Counted from the first letter of the stretch, positions 16,809 through 25,312 are shown. The stretch: 64,000 nucleotides of DNA from Symbioplanes lichenis (GCF_030709675.1 NZ_JAUZQD010000009.1:124001-188000), one strand, 5' to 3'. Notes: generated by a model from the sequence alone, not told the origin. Numbers and translations: made by a program.

Positions 16809-18188
16809 TCAGAGCGGAAATCGCTTCCGCAGGGGCGCGGTCATCTCGGCGAGTTCAGCTTCTCGGTCGGCGTGGGTGCGGGGGTTGCCCGGGGCGTCCG
16901 GGCGGGCATCGGACGGGCGGGGACCCGACAGCGGCCGGTAGTTCACGCCGAGGGCGTCCAGGCGCGGCAGGTGGTCAGCGAGGCGGCGGTGGAAGTCGGG
17001 CGAGTTGCCGCCGGGTGGGGACCAGACCTTTTCGGCGAAGGCGCAGAGACGAGGGAAGGCCATGTAGTCGACGCGGCGGGCGTTCTCCATGTGCTCGGTC
17101 CAGATATTGGCCTGAGCACCCAGGATCAGGGCCGGGTCGGCGCCTGGGGGGACGGGGTCGAAGGCGTAGAGGTCGTCGAGGGTGAGGCGGGTGCCGACGG
17201 GGGTGGGTTCGGCCGGGTCGTCGGACTGGCGGTAGTCGAGGTAGCAGCTCATGTCGGGGCAGGAGACCACCTGGTGGCCGGCCCGGGTGGCGGCCACGGC
17301 CGGGAGGGTGCCACGCCACGCGGCGATGACCGCGTCGGCGGGGGCGCCGGCGGTGAGGATGTCGTCCCAGGCGTAGACGCGGCGGCCGTGGGAGGCCAGG
17401 ACTTCGGCGGCGAAGGCCACGACGGCTGAGATGTCCGCGGAGACCTCGTCGCCGCCGATGCCGATCAAGGGGGACGGGAAGATGTCGCACACTTGGGTGA
17501 GAACCGCTCGGACGAAGTCCATGGTGGACGACGTCAGGGTGAGGGCGAAGGGGGACACGCCCCACGCGGTCATGACCTCGCCCGCAAAGGACGGCGAAGC
17601 GCCACCGGAGGAAGAGGCGGCGGCGGAAGAGGAGGAGGCGGAGGCGGAACCCAGCGCGGGATACGCGGCCAGCGCCGCCTGCATGTGCCCGGGCATGTCG
17701 ACCTCGGGCACGATCGAGATGAACAAAGACGACGCATACGCAACAAGGCGCCGCAAATCAGCGGCGGTATAGCACCCGCCGTGCGGCGTGTCGTCGTACA
17801 GGCCGTGCTGCCGGGACCCGCGCATCGACCGGGGTCGCCACGCGCCGACCGAGGTCAAGCGCGGCCACCCGGGCACCTCGAGACGCCAGCCCTGGTCGTC
17901 GGTGAGGTGCAGGTGGAGGACGTTGAGCTTGTGGATGGCCATCAGGTCGAGGAAGCGGAGGACGTCCGGCACCGGCATGAAGTGCCGCGCCACGTCGAGC
18001 ATCACGCCGCGCCAGGCAAATCGCGGCCCGTCCTCGATCCGGCCCACGAAAGAATCTGGCAGCTGACGCAGAGTCTGCTGAGCGTAGAAGACTCCGGCCG
18101 GCGAGTCGGCCGAGACGGTGACGCCGGCGGACGCGATGTCGAGCACGTAGCCGCCCGGGGAGAAGACGCCGGACGGACGGGGGATCAA
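16809..18188 (-). CDS. GH20 beta-N-acetylhexosaminidase, compact N-terminus
   Basis: Removes terminal beta-linked GlcNAc/GalNAc. The catalytic barrel is clear: FAWRGVMLDVARHFMP, LNVLHLHLTDDQGWRLEVPGWPRL, IVPEVDMPGHMQAAL, the Asp-Glu pair in IGIGGDEVS (D247-E248), and YAWDDIL. The usual HxGGDE motif has Gly in place of His. The N-terminal GH20b domain is very short: IPRP at residues 3-6 is followed almost at once by GGYVLDI, where relatives have roughly 60 more residues. A Ser/Ala-rich insertion follows PALG. The start is TTG at 18188, overlapping the permease stop (TTGA). No signal peptide, so it probably acts in the cytoplasm on imported sugars. Confidence 0.87.
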   Translation of the reverse strand: MIPRPSGVFSPGGYVLDIASAGVTVSADSPAGVFYAQQTLRQLPDSFVGRIEDGPRFAWRGVMLDVARHFMPVPDVLRFLDLMAIHKLNVLHLHLTDDQGWRLEVPGWPRLTSVGAWRPRSMRGSRQHGLYDDTPHGGCYTAADLRRLVAYASSLFISIVPEVDMPGHMQAALAAYPALGSASASSSSAAASSSGGASPSFAGEVMTAWGVSPFALTLTSSTMDFVRAVLTQVCDIFPSPLIGIGGDEVSADISAVVAFAAEVLASHGRRVYAWDDILTAGAPADAVIAAWRGTLPAVAATRAGHQVVSCPDMSCYLDYRQSDDPAEPTPVGTRLTLDDLYAFDPVPPGADPALILGAQANIWTEHMENARRVDYMAFPRLCAFAEKVWSPPGGNSPDFHRRLADHLPRLDALGVNYRPLSGPRPSDARPDAPGNPRTHADREAELAEMTAPLRKRFPL

Positions 18189-18997
18189 TCCTTCACCGCC
18201 CCGCCCAGGCCGGCGACCAGACGCCGGCGGACGAGCAGGAAGAACACCAGCACCGGCAGGGTCATCAGGGTCGACGCGGCCATGATGGCGCCCCAGTCGT
18301 TCTGGTCCGGCTTGAAGAAGACCAGCAAGGCCATGGGCAAGGTCTGGTTGCCGGTCGCGCTGATGATGAAGGTACGGGCGAACAGGAAGTCGTTCCACGC
18401 GTGGATGAAGCTGAACACGCTCGTGGCGGCGAGCCCGGGCGCCACGAGCGGGAACAGGATCCGCCACAGCACCGTGAAGCGCGACGCCCCGTCGAGCTGG
18501 GCCGCCTCGTCGAGCTCGTCGGGCACGGCGGCGACGAAGCCGCGGAGCATCCAGATCGCGAAGGGCAGCGTGAACGCGGTGTGCACGAGCATCAGCGAGC
18601 CGAGCGTGTTCAGGGCGCCCAGGTCGCGTACGAGGAAGAAGAGCGGGATGGTCAGCGCCTCGACCGGCACCATCTGCGCCACGAGGAAGAGCACGAGCAC
18701 GGTTGTGCGCAGGCGGAAACGAAACCGGGTGAGGGCCACGGCGGCGAGGAAGGCGAGGACACCGGAGATCGCCACGACGACCAGGGCGACGAGGAGGCTG
18801 TTGAGGAAGTAGCGGCCGAAGTCGTTGACGGCGAGCACCCGGCGGAAGGCGTCGAGCGACGGCGCCAGGGTCCACGGGCGCTGGTGGAGGGACTGAATCT
18901 CGCCGGCCGGCTTCACGGCGGCGAGCACCATCCAGTAGATCGGGAAGACGACGACGACCGCGATCGCCACGGCCAGCGTGTCGAGGACACGTCTCAC
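18185..18997 (-). CDS. Carbohydrate ABC transporter permease (MalG-type)
   Basis: A 270-residue inner-membrane permease with about six spans. The cytoplasmic EAA loop that contacts the ATPase is DELDEAAQLDGASRFTVLWRILFPLVAPG (about residues 167-195). It starts with GTG at 18997, overlapping the stop of the MalF-type partner (GTGA), and overlaps the GH20 gene at its own end. No ATPase gene is in the cluster. As usual for actinomycete CUT1 importers, a shared MsiK-type ATPase encoded elsewhere probably powers it. Confidence 0.92.
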   Translation of the reverse strand: MRRVLDTLAVAIAVVVVFPIYWMVLAAVKPAGEIQSLHQRPWTLAPSLDAFRRVLAVNDFGRYFLNSLLVALVVVAISGVLAFLAAVALTRFRFRLRTTVLVLFLVAQMVPVEALTIPLFFLVRDLGALNTLGSLMLVHTAFTLPFAIWMLRGFVAAVPDELDEAAQLDGASRFTVLWRILFPLVAPGLAATSVFSFIHAWNDFLFARTFIISATGNQTLPMALLVFFKPDQNDWGAIMAASTLMTLPVLVFFLLVRRRLVAGLGGAVKD

Positions 18998-19869
18998 AAC
19001 GGCTCTCCCGATCGGCGCAGGGTGCGGAGGTAGAGCAGCGTCACGGCCAGCAGGATGAGCATCATCACGACGCCGATCGCCGAGCCGAGGCCGTACTCGC
19101 TCGAGGCGAACGCCTGCTGGTAGGCGTACACGTTGAGGGTGAGGTTCTGGCCCGCGAGGCCGCCGCCGCGGGTCATCACGTAGATCTGGGTGAAGATCTT
19201 GAAGTCCCAGATGATCGACTGGATGACGACGATCGCCAGCACCGGGCGCAGCATCGGCACGATGATCTGCCAGAAGGCCCGCCACGTGCTCGCGCCGTCG
19301 AGCGCCGCCGCCTCGACCACCGAGCCCGGGATGGCCGAGATGCCGGCGTAGAGCGTGACCATCACGAACGGGAACGCCGCCCAGACGACCGCGGCGCCGA
19401 CCAGGGCGAAGGCGGTGTAGCGGCCGTAGAACCAGTTGTAGCCGTCGAGCCCGAGCAGCTGGTTGACGAAGCCGAGGTCGGTGTCGAAGAGGAACATCCA
19501 CACCGTCGACCCGCTCACCGCGGGCACCGCCCACGCGGCCATCGCGGCGAGCGACAGCAGCAGGCGGGGGATCCGGCTGACGCGAGTGAGGAGTACGGCC
19601 AGCGCGGCCCCCACGGCCAGGGTGGCGATCACACACGCCGCGGCGAATCCGACCGTGGCCAGCAGCACCGACCAGAACTGCCCGTCGCCCAGCAGCCGCG
19701 TGTAGTTGTCCAGGCCGACGAATCGGGTCGGCTGCCCGCCGCTGACCTGCGCCTGCGTGAAGTCCAGCACCGAGATGAGCCCGAGCTGGTACATCGGATA
19801 GGCGAACAGCGCGGCCAGCACCAGGGCGGCGGGCAGCAGCAGCCACAGGGCCGTGAAGCGGGACCTCAC
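18994..19869 (-). CDS. Carbohydrate ABC transporter permease (MalF-type)
   Basis: A 291-residue permease with six predicted spans, beginning TALWLLLPAALVLAALFAYPMYQLGLIS. The EAA loop reads IPGSVVEAAALDGASTWRAFWQIIVPMLRPVL. GTG at 19869 overlaps the stop of the solute-binding protein gene, so the three transport genes are coupled. It forms a heterodimer with the next gene product. The family signature fits disaccharide or amino-sugar import. Confidence 0.93.
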   Translation of the reverse strand: MRSRFTALWLLLPAALVLAALFAYPMYQLGLISVLDFTQAQVSGGQPTRFVGLDNYTRLLGDGQFWSVLLATVGFAAACVIATLAVGAALAVLLTRVSRIPRLLLSLAAMAAWAVPAVSGSTVWMFLFDTDLGFVNQLLGLDGYNWFYGRYTAFALVGAAVVWAAFPFVMVTLYAGISAIPGSVVEAAALDGASTWRAFWQIIVPMLRPVLAIVVIQSIIWDFKIFTQIYVMTRGGGLAGQNLTLNVYAYQQAFASSEYGLGSAIGVVMMLILLAVTLLYLRTLRRSGEPL

Positions 19870-21113
19870 TTGGTCAGGGCCGCGTCGATCTGCTGGGCGG
19901 CGTCGGCGGTGGCCTGCTCCACTGTCGCCTTCCCGGTGGCCACCTTCTCGATCATCGTCGGCAGTACGGCGCCCGCGTCGATCTTGCCCCAGCCCGGGTC
20001 GAGCGGCACGAACTTGGTGCCGGCGGCGATCGTGTCCAGGAACGGCTTGACGAACGGGTCTTGGCCGGCGACCTCGTCGCTCGCGGACTTCAGCGTCGGC
20101 AGGTTGCCCATGGCGTCGTACATCCGGGCCTGGTATTTCTTGCTCGCCAGCAGGGTGAGGAAGTCGGCGGCCAGGGCCGGGCGCTGCGCGTTCTTCATGA
20201 TGCCGAGGTTGTTGCCGCCCGCGAAGGCCGGGGCGACCGAGCCCGCCGTGACGCCGGGCAGCGGCACGACGGCATATTTGCCCTTGGCGGCGCCCGCGTC
20301 CACGGCCGCCCGGTTGAAGTTGCCGAGGATGCCCATCGCGGCCTTGCCGCTCGCGAAGAGGTCCACGGTCTTGCCGCCGGTCAGGTCCGCGCACTGCTGC
20401 GGCGGGCAGTTGTCCGGCTTGATCAGATCCGTGTACGCCCTCAGCCCCGCCCGCGCCGGCGCCGAGTCGAGATCCGTGATCTCGCCGCCGTGCGCCCACA
20501 CGAACGGCATCGCCGCGTACGTGTACTTGCCGCCGACCGCGAGCCCGAACAGCTCCGGCTTCTTCGTCCGGATCGTCCGGGCCGTGGTCGTGACCTCGGC
20601 CAGGGTGGCGGGCACCTTCAGCCCGAGCTCCTGGAACACGTCCGTGCGGTAGTAGAGGGCCCGGACGCCGAGGTACCAGGGGACCCCGAGCAGAGTGCCC
20701 TCGTACGTCGCGCTGGCCCGGGCGTCGGCGGTCAGGTCCGCGTCCGCGATGGCGCCGACGTCGGCCAGGCCACCCGCGGCGGCGTACTCAGGAAGGTCGG
20801 TGTTGCCGTATTCGACCACGTCGGGCGCGCTGCCCGGGTCGTTGAAGGCGCCCTTGAAGCGCTCGCTGCGCGTGTCGACGGCGATGTACTGGACGTCGAC
20901 GCTCGTGCCGGGATGGCTCGCGGTGAACTCCGCGACCGCCTCCTGCACGACTTTCTCCTTGGGCGCGCGGTTCGGCTCGTCGAAGAGCCAGACCTTGAGC
21001 GTTCCGGTACGCGCGCCACCGTCCGACGGCGTGCCGGACGGCGACGAGGTCGAGGGGGCGCAGGCGGTGAGCGTGAGAGCGAGGGCGGCGGCCGTGGCCA
21101 GGCGGAGTCTCAT
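19866..21113 (-). CDS. Extracellular solute-binding lipoprotein of sugar ABC importer
   Basis: A 415-residue family-1 binding protein. The lipoprotein signal is MRLRLATAAALALTLTAC with the acylated Cys at residue 18, then a Ser/Thr-rich linker. Sugar-binding protein landmarks include WLFDEPNRAPKEKVVQEAV, VVEYGNTDLPEYAAAGGLADV, GVPWYLGVRALYYRTDVF and PFVWAHGGEI. ATG at 21113 has GGGAG eight bases upstream; a GTG at 21122 lacks a spaced site. It is the first gene of the importer-GH20 operon, with a 9-bp tandem operator 18 bases ahead of the start. The ligand is probably an amino sugar or muropeptide-derived sugar, by association with GH20. Confidence 0.9.
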   Translation of the reverse strand: MRLRLATAAALALTLTACAPSTSSPSGTPSDGGARTGTLKVWLFDEPNRAPKEKVVQEAVAEFTASHPGTSVDVQYIAVDTRSERFKGAFNDPGSAPDVVEYGNTDLPEYAAAGGLADVGAIADADLTADARASATYEGTLLGVPWYLGVRALYYRTDVFQELGLKVPATLAEVTTTARTIRTKKPELFGLAVGGKYTYAAMPFVWAHGGEITDLDSAPARAGLRAYTDLIKPDNCPPQQCADLTGGKTVDLFASGKAAMGILGNFNRAAVDAGAAKGKYAVVPLPGVTAGSVAPAFAGGNNLGIMKNAQRPALAADFLTLLASKKYQARMYDAMGNLPTLKSASDEVAGQDPFVKPFLDTIAAGTKFVPLDPGWGKIDAGAVLPTMIEKVATGKATVEQATADAAQQIDAALTK

Positions 21114-21130
21114 GGCGGTCACTCCCGAAC

Positions 21131-21150
21131 GTGGTTCGTAAGTGGTTCGT
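21131..21150. promoter_or_regulatory. Tandem 9-bp operator, copy 1 (GTGGTTCGT x2)
   Basis: GTGGTTCGT occurs at 21131-21139 and again at 21142-21150, separated by AA (11-bp period, one helical turn). The element lies immediately upstream of the solute-binding protein gene. A diverged copy in opposite orientation lies at 22372-22391 in the other promoter region of the cluster. This suggests binding of a dimeric regulator, most simply the product of the gene at 22412-23707. Confidence 0.7.
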
Positions 21151-21197
21151 TGCCTCAGGTGCCCCCACTGTCCTGGTCGGACGGACGATCGTCAAGC

Positions 21198-22337
21198 CTA
21201 GAAATACGTGTGCAACACGTCGACCACCACGTCGTCATCGTCGGCGACCGGGATGTAGCGCCACTTGTCGAAGGCCGTGCACGGGTGCGACAGTCCGAAC
21301 CGGACCAGGTCACCGACGGCGAGCGAGGTGCTCCGGACGTACGCGTGATGGTCGTTGAGCTGGACCACCTCCCCGGCGGAAGTGGTCGGCAGCCCGTTGT
21401 CGAAGGGCACGTCCCGGCGGCCCATGCCGACGATCGCCAGCCCGGGCTCGGGCGTGGAGAGCACCTGCGCGTGGATCTCCAGCGCCGCCGTCAGCGACCC
21501 CTCGGCGACCCGGTTGAACGGTGTCTTCTCCTGGTAGAGACCCTCGTCGTGGGTGACCGACGCGCCGCTGCGCAGCACCGCCCGGATCGTGTGCCCGGGC
21601 AGCCACTGGCCCTCGAGCGCGGCGACGACCCGGTCGAACCACGCGCTGCCGCCGGCCGAGACGATCACCTCCGCCGGCAGCCGGTCGGCGATCGCCTTGA
21701 CCGCCTCGACCTGCGTCGCCAGGAAGGCGTCGACCTCCTCGGCCGAGTTCAGCCCGCCTTCGTAGGCCGTGACTCCGACGGGATGGCGGGCCTTCTCGGC
21801 CACGGCGACGACGTCGGCCACCGTCCGGCACCCGGTGCGCCCGTTCGCATGTCCGACCTCGATCAGCACGGGCAGGTCGCCGGCCGCCTCGGCGCCCCGC
21901 ACGGAGTCGACCTGGACGTAGACCTCCCAGCCCTTCCGGGACTCGGCGGCGAGCCAGCGCAGGGCGGTCGGGTCGAGCACCTCGTTCGCGATGAGCACCC
22001 GGGGCACACCGAGGCGGCGCAGCACGAGCGCTTGGTTCGCGGTCGCCGCCGTCTGGGCCCACGCGCCCGCCTCCAGCTGCGCCTCGAGCAGGCTCGGAGC
22101 CATCGACGTCTTGGCGTGCGGGGCGAACGAGAAGCCGTGCCGCCGCGCGTAGTCCGCCATGGTCGCGATGTTGGCCCGCACCGCCGAGTCGCGGACGACC
22201 ATCAGCGGCCACGTGAACGAGCCGTCGAAGAGGGTGTGCTTCGCCGCCACGAAGTCGCGGACGCTCACCTCGCCCTCGGGTTGCCAGAAGCCCTTGGCCC
22301 GCCAGTCGATCGTCGCCTCGGGAACATCGAGAATCAT
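21198..22337 (-). CDS. PLP-dependent D-threonine aldolase / D-serine dehydratase-like amino acid deaminase
   Basis: A 379-residue fold-III (alanine racemase-type barrel) PLP enzyme. The Schiff-base lysine is in the family motif FAPHAKTSM (about K77), and the metal/substrate region near the C-terminus includes LNDHHAYV and LVRFGLSHPCTAFDKW, with the His-Cys pair expected for the DSD1 type. Related proteins are annotated as amino acid deaminase or low-specificity D-threonine aldolase. GGAGG precedes the ATG at 22337 by six bases. It is divergent from the regulator; RidA in the cluster would remove the enamine/imine made by a dehydratase. Confidence 0.85.
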   Translation of the reverse strand: MILDVPEATIDWRAKGFWQPEGEVSVRDFVAAKHTLFDGSFTWPLMVVRDSAVRANIATMADYARRHGFSFAPHAKTSMAPSLLEAQLEAGAWAQTAATANQALVLRRLGVPRVLIANEVLDPTALRWLAAESRKGWEVYVQVDSVRGAEAAGDLPVLIEVGHANGRTGCRTVADVVAVAEKARHPVGVTAYEGGLNSAEEVDAFLATQVEAVKAIADRLPAEVIVSAGGSAWFDRVVAALEGQWLPGHTIRAVLRSGASVTHDEGLYQEKTPFNRVAEGSLTAALEIHAQVLSTPEPGLAIVGMGRRDVPFDNGLPTTSAGEVVQLNDHHAYVRSTSLAVGDLVRFGLSHPCTAFDKWRYIPVADDDDVVVDVLHTYF

Positions 22338-22371
22338 CTTGACCTCCACCGTGTCTTGCCGGAAAGCTACT

Positions 22372-22391
22372 ACGGACCACTTACGAGCCAC
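22372..22391. promoter_or_regulatory. Tandem 9-bp operator, copy 2
   Basis: On the minus strand this reads GTGGCTCGT-AA-GTGGTCCGT, one mismatch per half against the perfect repeat at 21131-21150, with identical spacing. It lies between the divergent PLP-enzyme gene (start 22337) and the regulator gene (start 22412), so it could control both. Confidence 0.65.
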
Positions 22392-22411
22392 TACGGTTCG
22401 GGAGATCTGCT

Positions 22412-23707
22412 TTGGCGCTGACGATCGGGCTCGTGCTGCACGCCGGCCATCGCGCCCGTTTCGAGGAGGCGGCCCGCACGCTGACCGGGGTGACGTTCGC
22501 CTGGGCGGTCTACGAGCGCGAGGACCAGATCCGGGACGCGGTGGCCGGGCTGCTCGCCGCCGGGCAGCTCGACGGGCTCCTGCTCGGCCTGGTCCCGTAC
22601 GCCCGGTGCCGTGACCTGCTCCCCGACGGCCTGCCCGTGTCCGTGACCCGCTCGGCCGCGCTCGACCTGGCCCTGGCCTGGACACGGGCCCGGGGCCACG
22701 GCTGGCCGGCCACCCCGGTGAGCATCGACACGTTCACGCGGGAGACGGTCGACGAGGTCGCGACGGCCCTGGAGCTGGACCGCGACGCCATCGCCTGCCT
22801 GCCGTTCGATCCCGAGCAGCCCATCGCCGACGTGGTCGCCTTCCACCGGTCCGCACTGGCGGCGAGCGGCGCCCCGTACGTGATCAGCGTCCGCACCGGG
22901 GTCGCCGCCGCGCTGGACGGGCCGGTGACCGTGCTCAACGCGCTCGCCACCCCGGGCACCATCCGCGCCGACCTGCACGAGCTGGCGTCGCGGGTGCGCA
23001 CCAAGCAGGCCGACGGTCAGCGCTTCGCGGCCGGCATCTTCCTCGTCGCGGCGCCCGGGGCCGACGTCGACCGGGCCCGCGTCGGCCTGCACCACCTGCT
23101 GCTCAACACGCCCGAGTTCGCGGACGCGTGGATCGACAACCGGGGGCGCCGGGGTGTCGTCGTGTTCGCTCATGCCGCTTTGTTCGAAACGCTCACGCAC
23201 CGGTGGGTCACGCTGCCGGTGCTGGCCGAGGCGCGGACCGCTCTGGGCGTACGGGCGGTGGCGGGTTTCGGGGTGGGGTCCTCGGCCCGGGTGTCCGTGG
23301 CGCTGGCCGAACGGGCCGCCGCGCGTGCCGAGCAGGACACCGATCCGGGCGCCTACCTGATCGCCGACAACGGGCTGATGATCGGGCCGATGGGGACGAG
23401 CGGGGCGCCACTCGCGTACACGTACCGGGAGCACGGCGGGATCGAGGCGCTCGCCGGGCGGGTCGGGCTCAGCCCCGCCACACTGTCGCGGCTGGCCGCC
23501 ATCGAGCGCAGCCTCGCGGGCCGGCCCGTCTCGCCCAGCGACCTGGCCCGGTCGCTGGGCATCACCGACCCGAGCGGGCGGCGGCTGATCCGCAAGCTCA
23601 GCTCGTCCGCGCTGGCCGTCGACGACGGCAGCAGCCAGCTGCACCGCAAGGGCCGGCCGACGCGCCTCTACCGGCTCGCGATCACCTCGGCCCTGGACAC
23701 CCCATGA
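22412..23707 (+). CDS. Probable transcriptional regulator of the amino-sugar/D-amino-acid cluster
   Basis: A 431-residue protein starting at TTG 22412 with GGAG seven bases upstream. The N-terminal ~325 residues form an alpha/beta region I cannot place in a named family. It includes LVLHAGHRARFEEAARTLTG, PVSIDTFTRETVDEVATAL and a glycine-containing VRAVAGFGVGSSARVSVALAE. The last ~85 residues look like one or two helix-turn-helix units (LAGRVGLSPATLSRLAAIE; PVSPSDLARSLGITDPSGRR) followed by a basic wing (LHRKGRPTRLYRL). It overlaps the amidohydrolase gene (ATGA) and is divergent from the PLP enzyme, with the shared operator between them. A regulator role is strongly suggested but not proven. 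Confidence 0.7.
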   Translation: MALTIGLVLHAGHRARFEEAARTLTGVTFAWAVYEREDQIRDAVAGLLAAGQLDGLLLGLVPYARCRDLLPDGLPVSVTRSAALDLALAWTRARGHGWPATPVSIDTFTRETVDEVATALELDRDAIACLPFDPEQPIADVVAFHRSALAASGAPYVISVRTGVAAALDGPVTVLNALATPGTIRADLHELASRVRTKQADGQRFAAGIFLVAAPGADVDRARVGLHHLLLNTPEFADAWIDNRGRRGVVVFAHAALFETLTHRWVTLPVLAEARTALGVRAVAGFGVGSSARVSVALAERAAARAEQDTDPGAYLIADNGLMIGPMGTSGAPLAYTYREHGGIEALAGRVGLSPATLSRLAAIERSLAGRPVSPSDLARSLGITDPSGRRLIRKLSSSALAVDDGSSQLHRKGRPTRLYRLAITSALDTP

Positions 23708-24885
23708 CGTACGACCTGGTGCTGCGCGGCGGCGCGCCGGACGGCGATCTGGCGGTCCACAACGGACTCGTGGCGGCCACCGGGCCTGATCTGGACGGCG
23801 CCGTGGTGCACGATGTGCGGGGGCTGCTCGTCACGCCGGGGCTGATCGACCTGCACACGCATGTGGGGCCGGGCTACTGGGGGATCGATCCCGCGGCTCT
23901 CGCGTGGCGGACCGGGGTGACCACGTGGGTCGACGCCGGGTCGATGGGGGCTTTCACCCTCGTCGGACATCTCTGCCATATCGTTCGGGTGCCTGTCCTG
24001 CTCAACATCTCGGCGATCGGGCTGGCCGGGCGGACCGGGGAGAGCCGCGACCTCGCGCACTGCGACGTCGGGCTGGCGATCGAGACCGTGCGGGCGCATC
24101 GCGATCGCGTGCGCGGCATCAAGGTACGCATCGACCGCGAGACCGTCGGCGGCAACGGCATCGAACCACTGCGCCGGGGCCTGCGGGTGGCCGAGGCGTG
24201 CGGGATCCCCGTGATGGTCCACATCGGGGCCACACCGCCGGAGCTCGACGAGGTGCTCGACGTGCTGCGCCCCGGCGACATCGTCACGCACTGCGCCTCA
24301 GGCATCGCGGCGCCGCTCGGACCGGCGGTGGTGGCGGCCCATCGGCGCGGGGTGCTGTTCGACATCGGGCACGGCTCCGGGGGTTTCGCCTTCGACGTGG
24401 CCGCCGCTCAGCTGGCGGCGGGGCTCCGGCCGTACACCATCTCGACCGATCTCCACGCCCGGTCGCTGCACGGGCCCGTCTTCGACCTGCCCACCACCAT
24501 GGCCAAGCTCCTCGCCCTGGGGATGCCGCTGCCGGAGGTGCTCGCCGCCGTGACCACCCACCCGGCCCGCGCGCTCGGCCTGCCCGGCGGCACGCTCGAC
24601 GTCGGGGCGCCGGCCGACATCGCCGTCTTCCGGCTCGAGGAGGGCTCGTTCGAGCTGGCCGACGCCCACCGCCAGGTCCGGCGGTCGCCGCTGCGCCTGG
24701 TCAACGAGGCCACCTATGTCGGCGGGCGCCTCCTCCCGCCGGTCCTGCCCGGCCCGGTGCCGCCGTGGGTGCCGCTGACCGACGCGCAACGGGCCGCCCT
24801 CACCCGCCGCGACCGGGACCTCCGCACCCTGCTGTCCGCGCCGCTCGTGGGCGTCGACGGCCTGGCCGAACAATTCCCCCGATAG
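23704..24885 (+). CDS. Amidohydrolase/deacetylase family metallohydrolase (EF_0837-like)
   Basis: A 393-residue dihydroorotase-like barrel enzyme. Metal ligands visible are the HxH pair in GLIDLHTHVG, a candidate carboxylated lysine in GIKVRI, His in VMVHIGA, His in VTHCASG, and Asp in TISTDLHARS. The short N-terminal beta-sandwich returns at the C-terminus (GTLDVGAPADIAVFRLEEG). The family includes D-aminoacylase-like and N-acetyl-amino-acid deacetylases. Next to a D-amino-acid-type PLP enzyme and RidA, an N-acyl-D-amino acid or amino-sugar-acid substrate is plausible. It starts with ATG overlapping the regulator stop. Confidence 0.83.
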   Translation: MTYDLVLRGGAPDGDLAVHNGLVAATGPDLDGAVVHDVRGLLVTPGLIDLHTHVGPGYWGIDPAALAWRTGVTTWVDAGSMGAFTLVGHLCHIVRVPVLLNISAIGLAGRTGESRDLAHCDVGLAIETVRAHRDRVRGIKVRIDRETVGGNGIEPLRRGLRVAEACGIPVMVHIGATPPELDEVLDVLRPGDIVTHCASGIAAPLGPAVVAAHRRGVLFDIGHGSGGFAFDVAAAQLAAGLRPYTISTDLHARSLHGPVFDLPTTMAKLLALGMPLPEVLAAVTTHPARALGLPGGTLDVGAPADIAVFRLEEGSFELADAHRQVRRSPLRLVNEATYVGGRLLPPVLPGPVPPWVPLTDAQRAALTRRDRDLRTLLSAPLVGVDGLAEQFPR

Positions 24886-24895
24886 GATCCTGCCC

Positions 24896-25273
24896 ATGCC
24901 CAAACGCGCAGTTCAAGCCCCTCAGGCTGCCCCCGCCGGCGGCCCCTACTCCAAGGCCGTCGTCGCCGGCGACACCATCTATCTCGCCGGGTGCGTGCCC
25001 GCGCTGCCGGACGGCACCCGGGTCACGGGCAGCTTCGCCGAGCAGGCCCACGCGGCCTTCCGCAACCTGGCCGCGGTCGCCGAGGCCGCCGGGGCCTCGC
25101 TCGACGACGCCGTCCGGGTCGGGGTCTACCTGCGCGACTTCGGGGACTTCGCGGAGATGAACACGATCTACGCCGAATACATCAAGGGCGACAACCTGCC
25201 GGTACGCACGACGCTGCCGGTGCCGCTCGTCGGCTTCGACATCGAGATCGACGCCGTCCTCTACGTGGGCTGA
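24896..25273 (+). CDS. RidA family enamine/imine deaminase
   Basis: A 125-residue YjgF/YER057c/UK114 protein. Diagnostic segments are APAGGPYSKAVVAGDTIYLAG, the active-site Arg in NLPVRTTLPVPL and the acidic residue in DIEIDAVLYV. RidA hydrolyses reactive 2-aminoacrylate and other enamines released by PLP dehydratases. It follows the amidohydrolase by ten bases and so closes the D-amino-acid operon, consistent with handling the product of the PLP enzyme at 21198-22337. Confidence 0.92.
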   Translation: MPKRAVQAPQAAPAGGPYSKAVVAGDTIYLAGCVPALPDGTRVTGSFAEQAHAAFRNLAAVAEAAGASLDDAVRVGVYLRDFGDFAEMNTIYAEYIKGDNLPVRTTLPVPLVGFDIEIDAVLYVG

Positions 25274-25312
25274 GCCCCTCCGCTCCTGCGCTGCGGCCGG
25301 CTCGGGGGCGGG

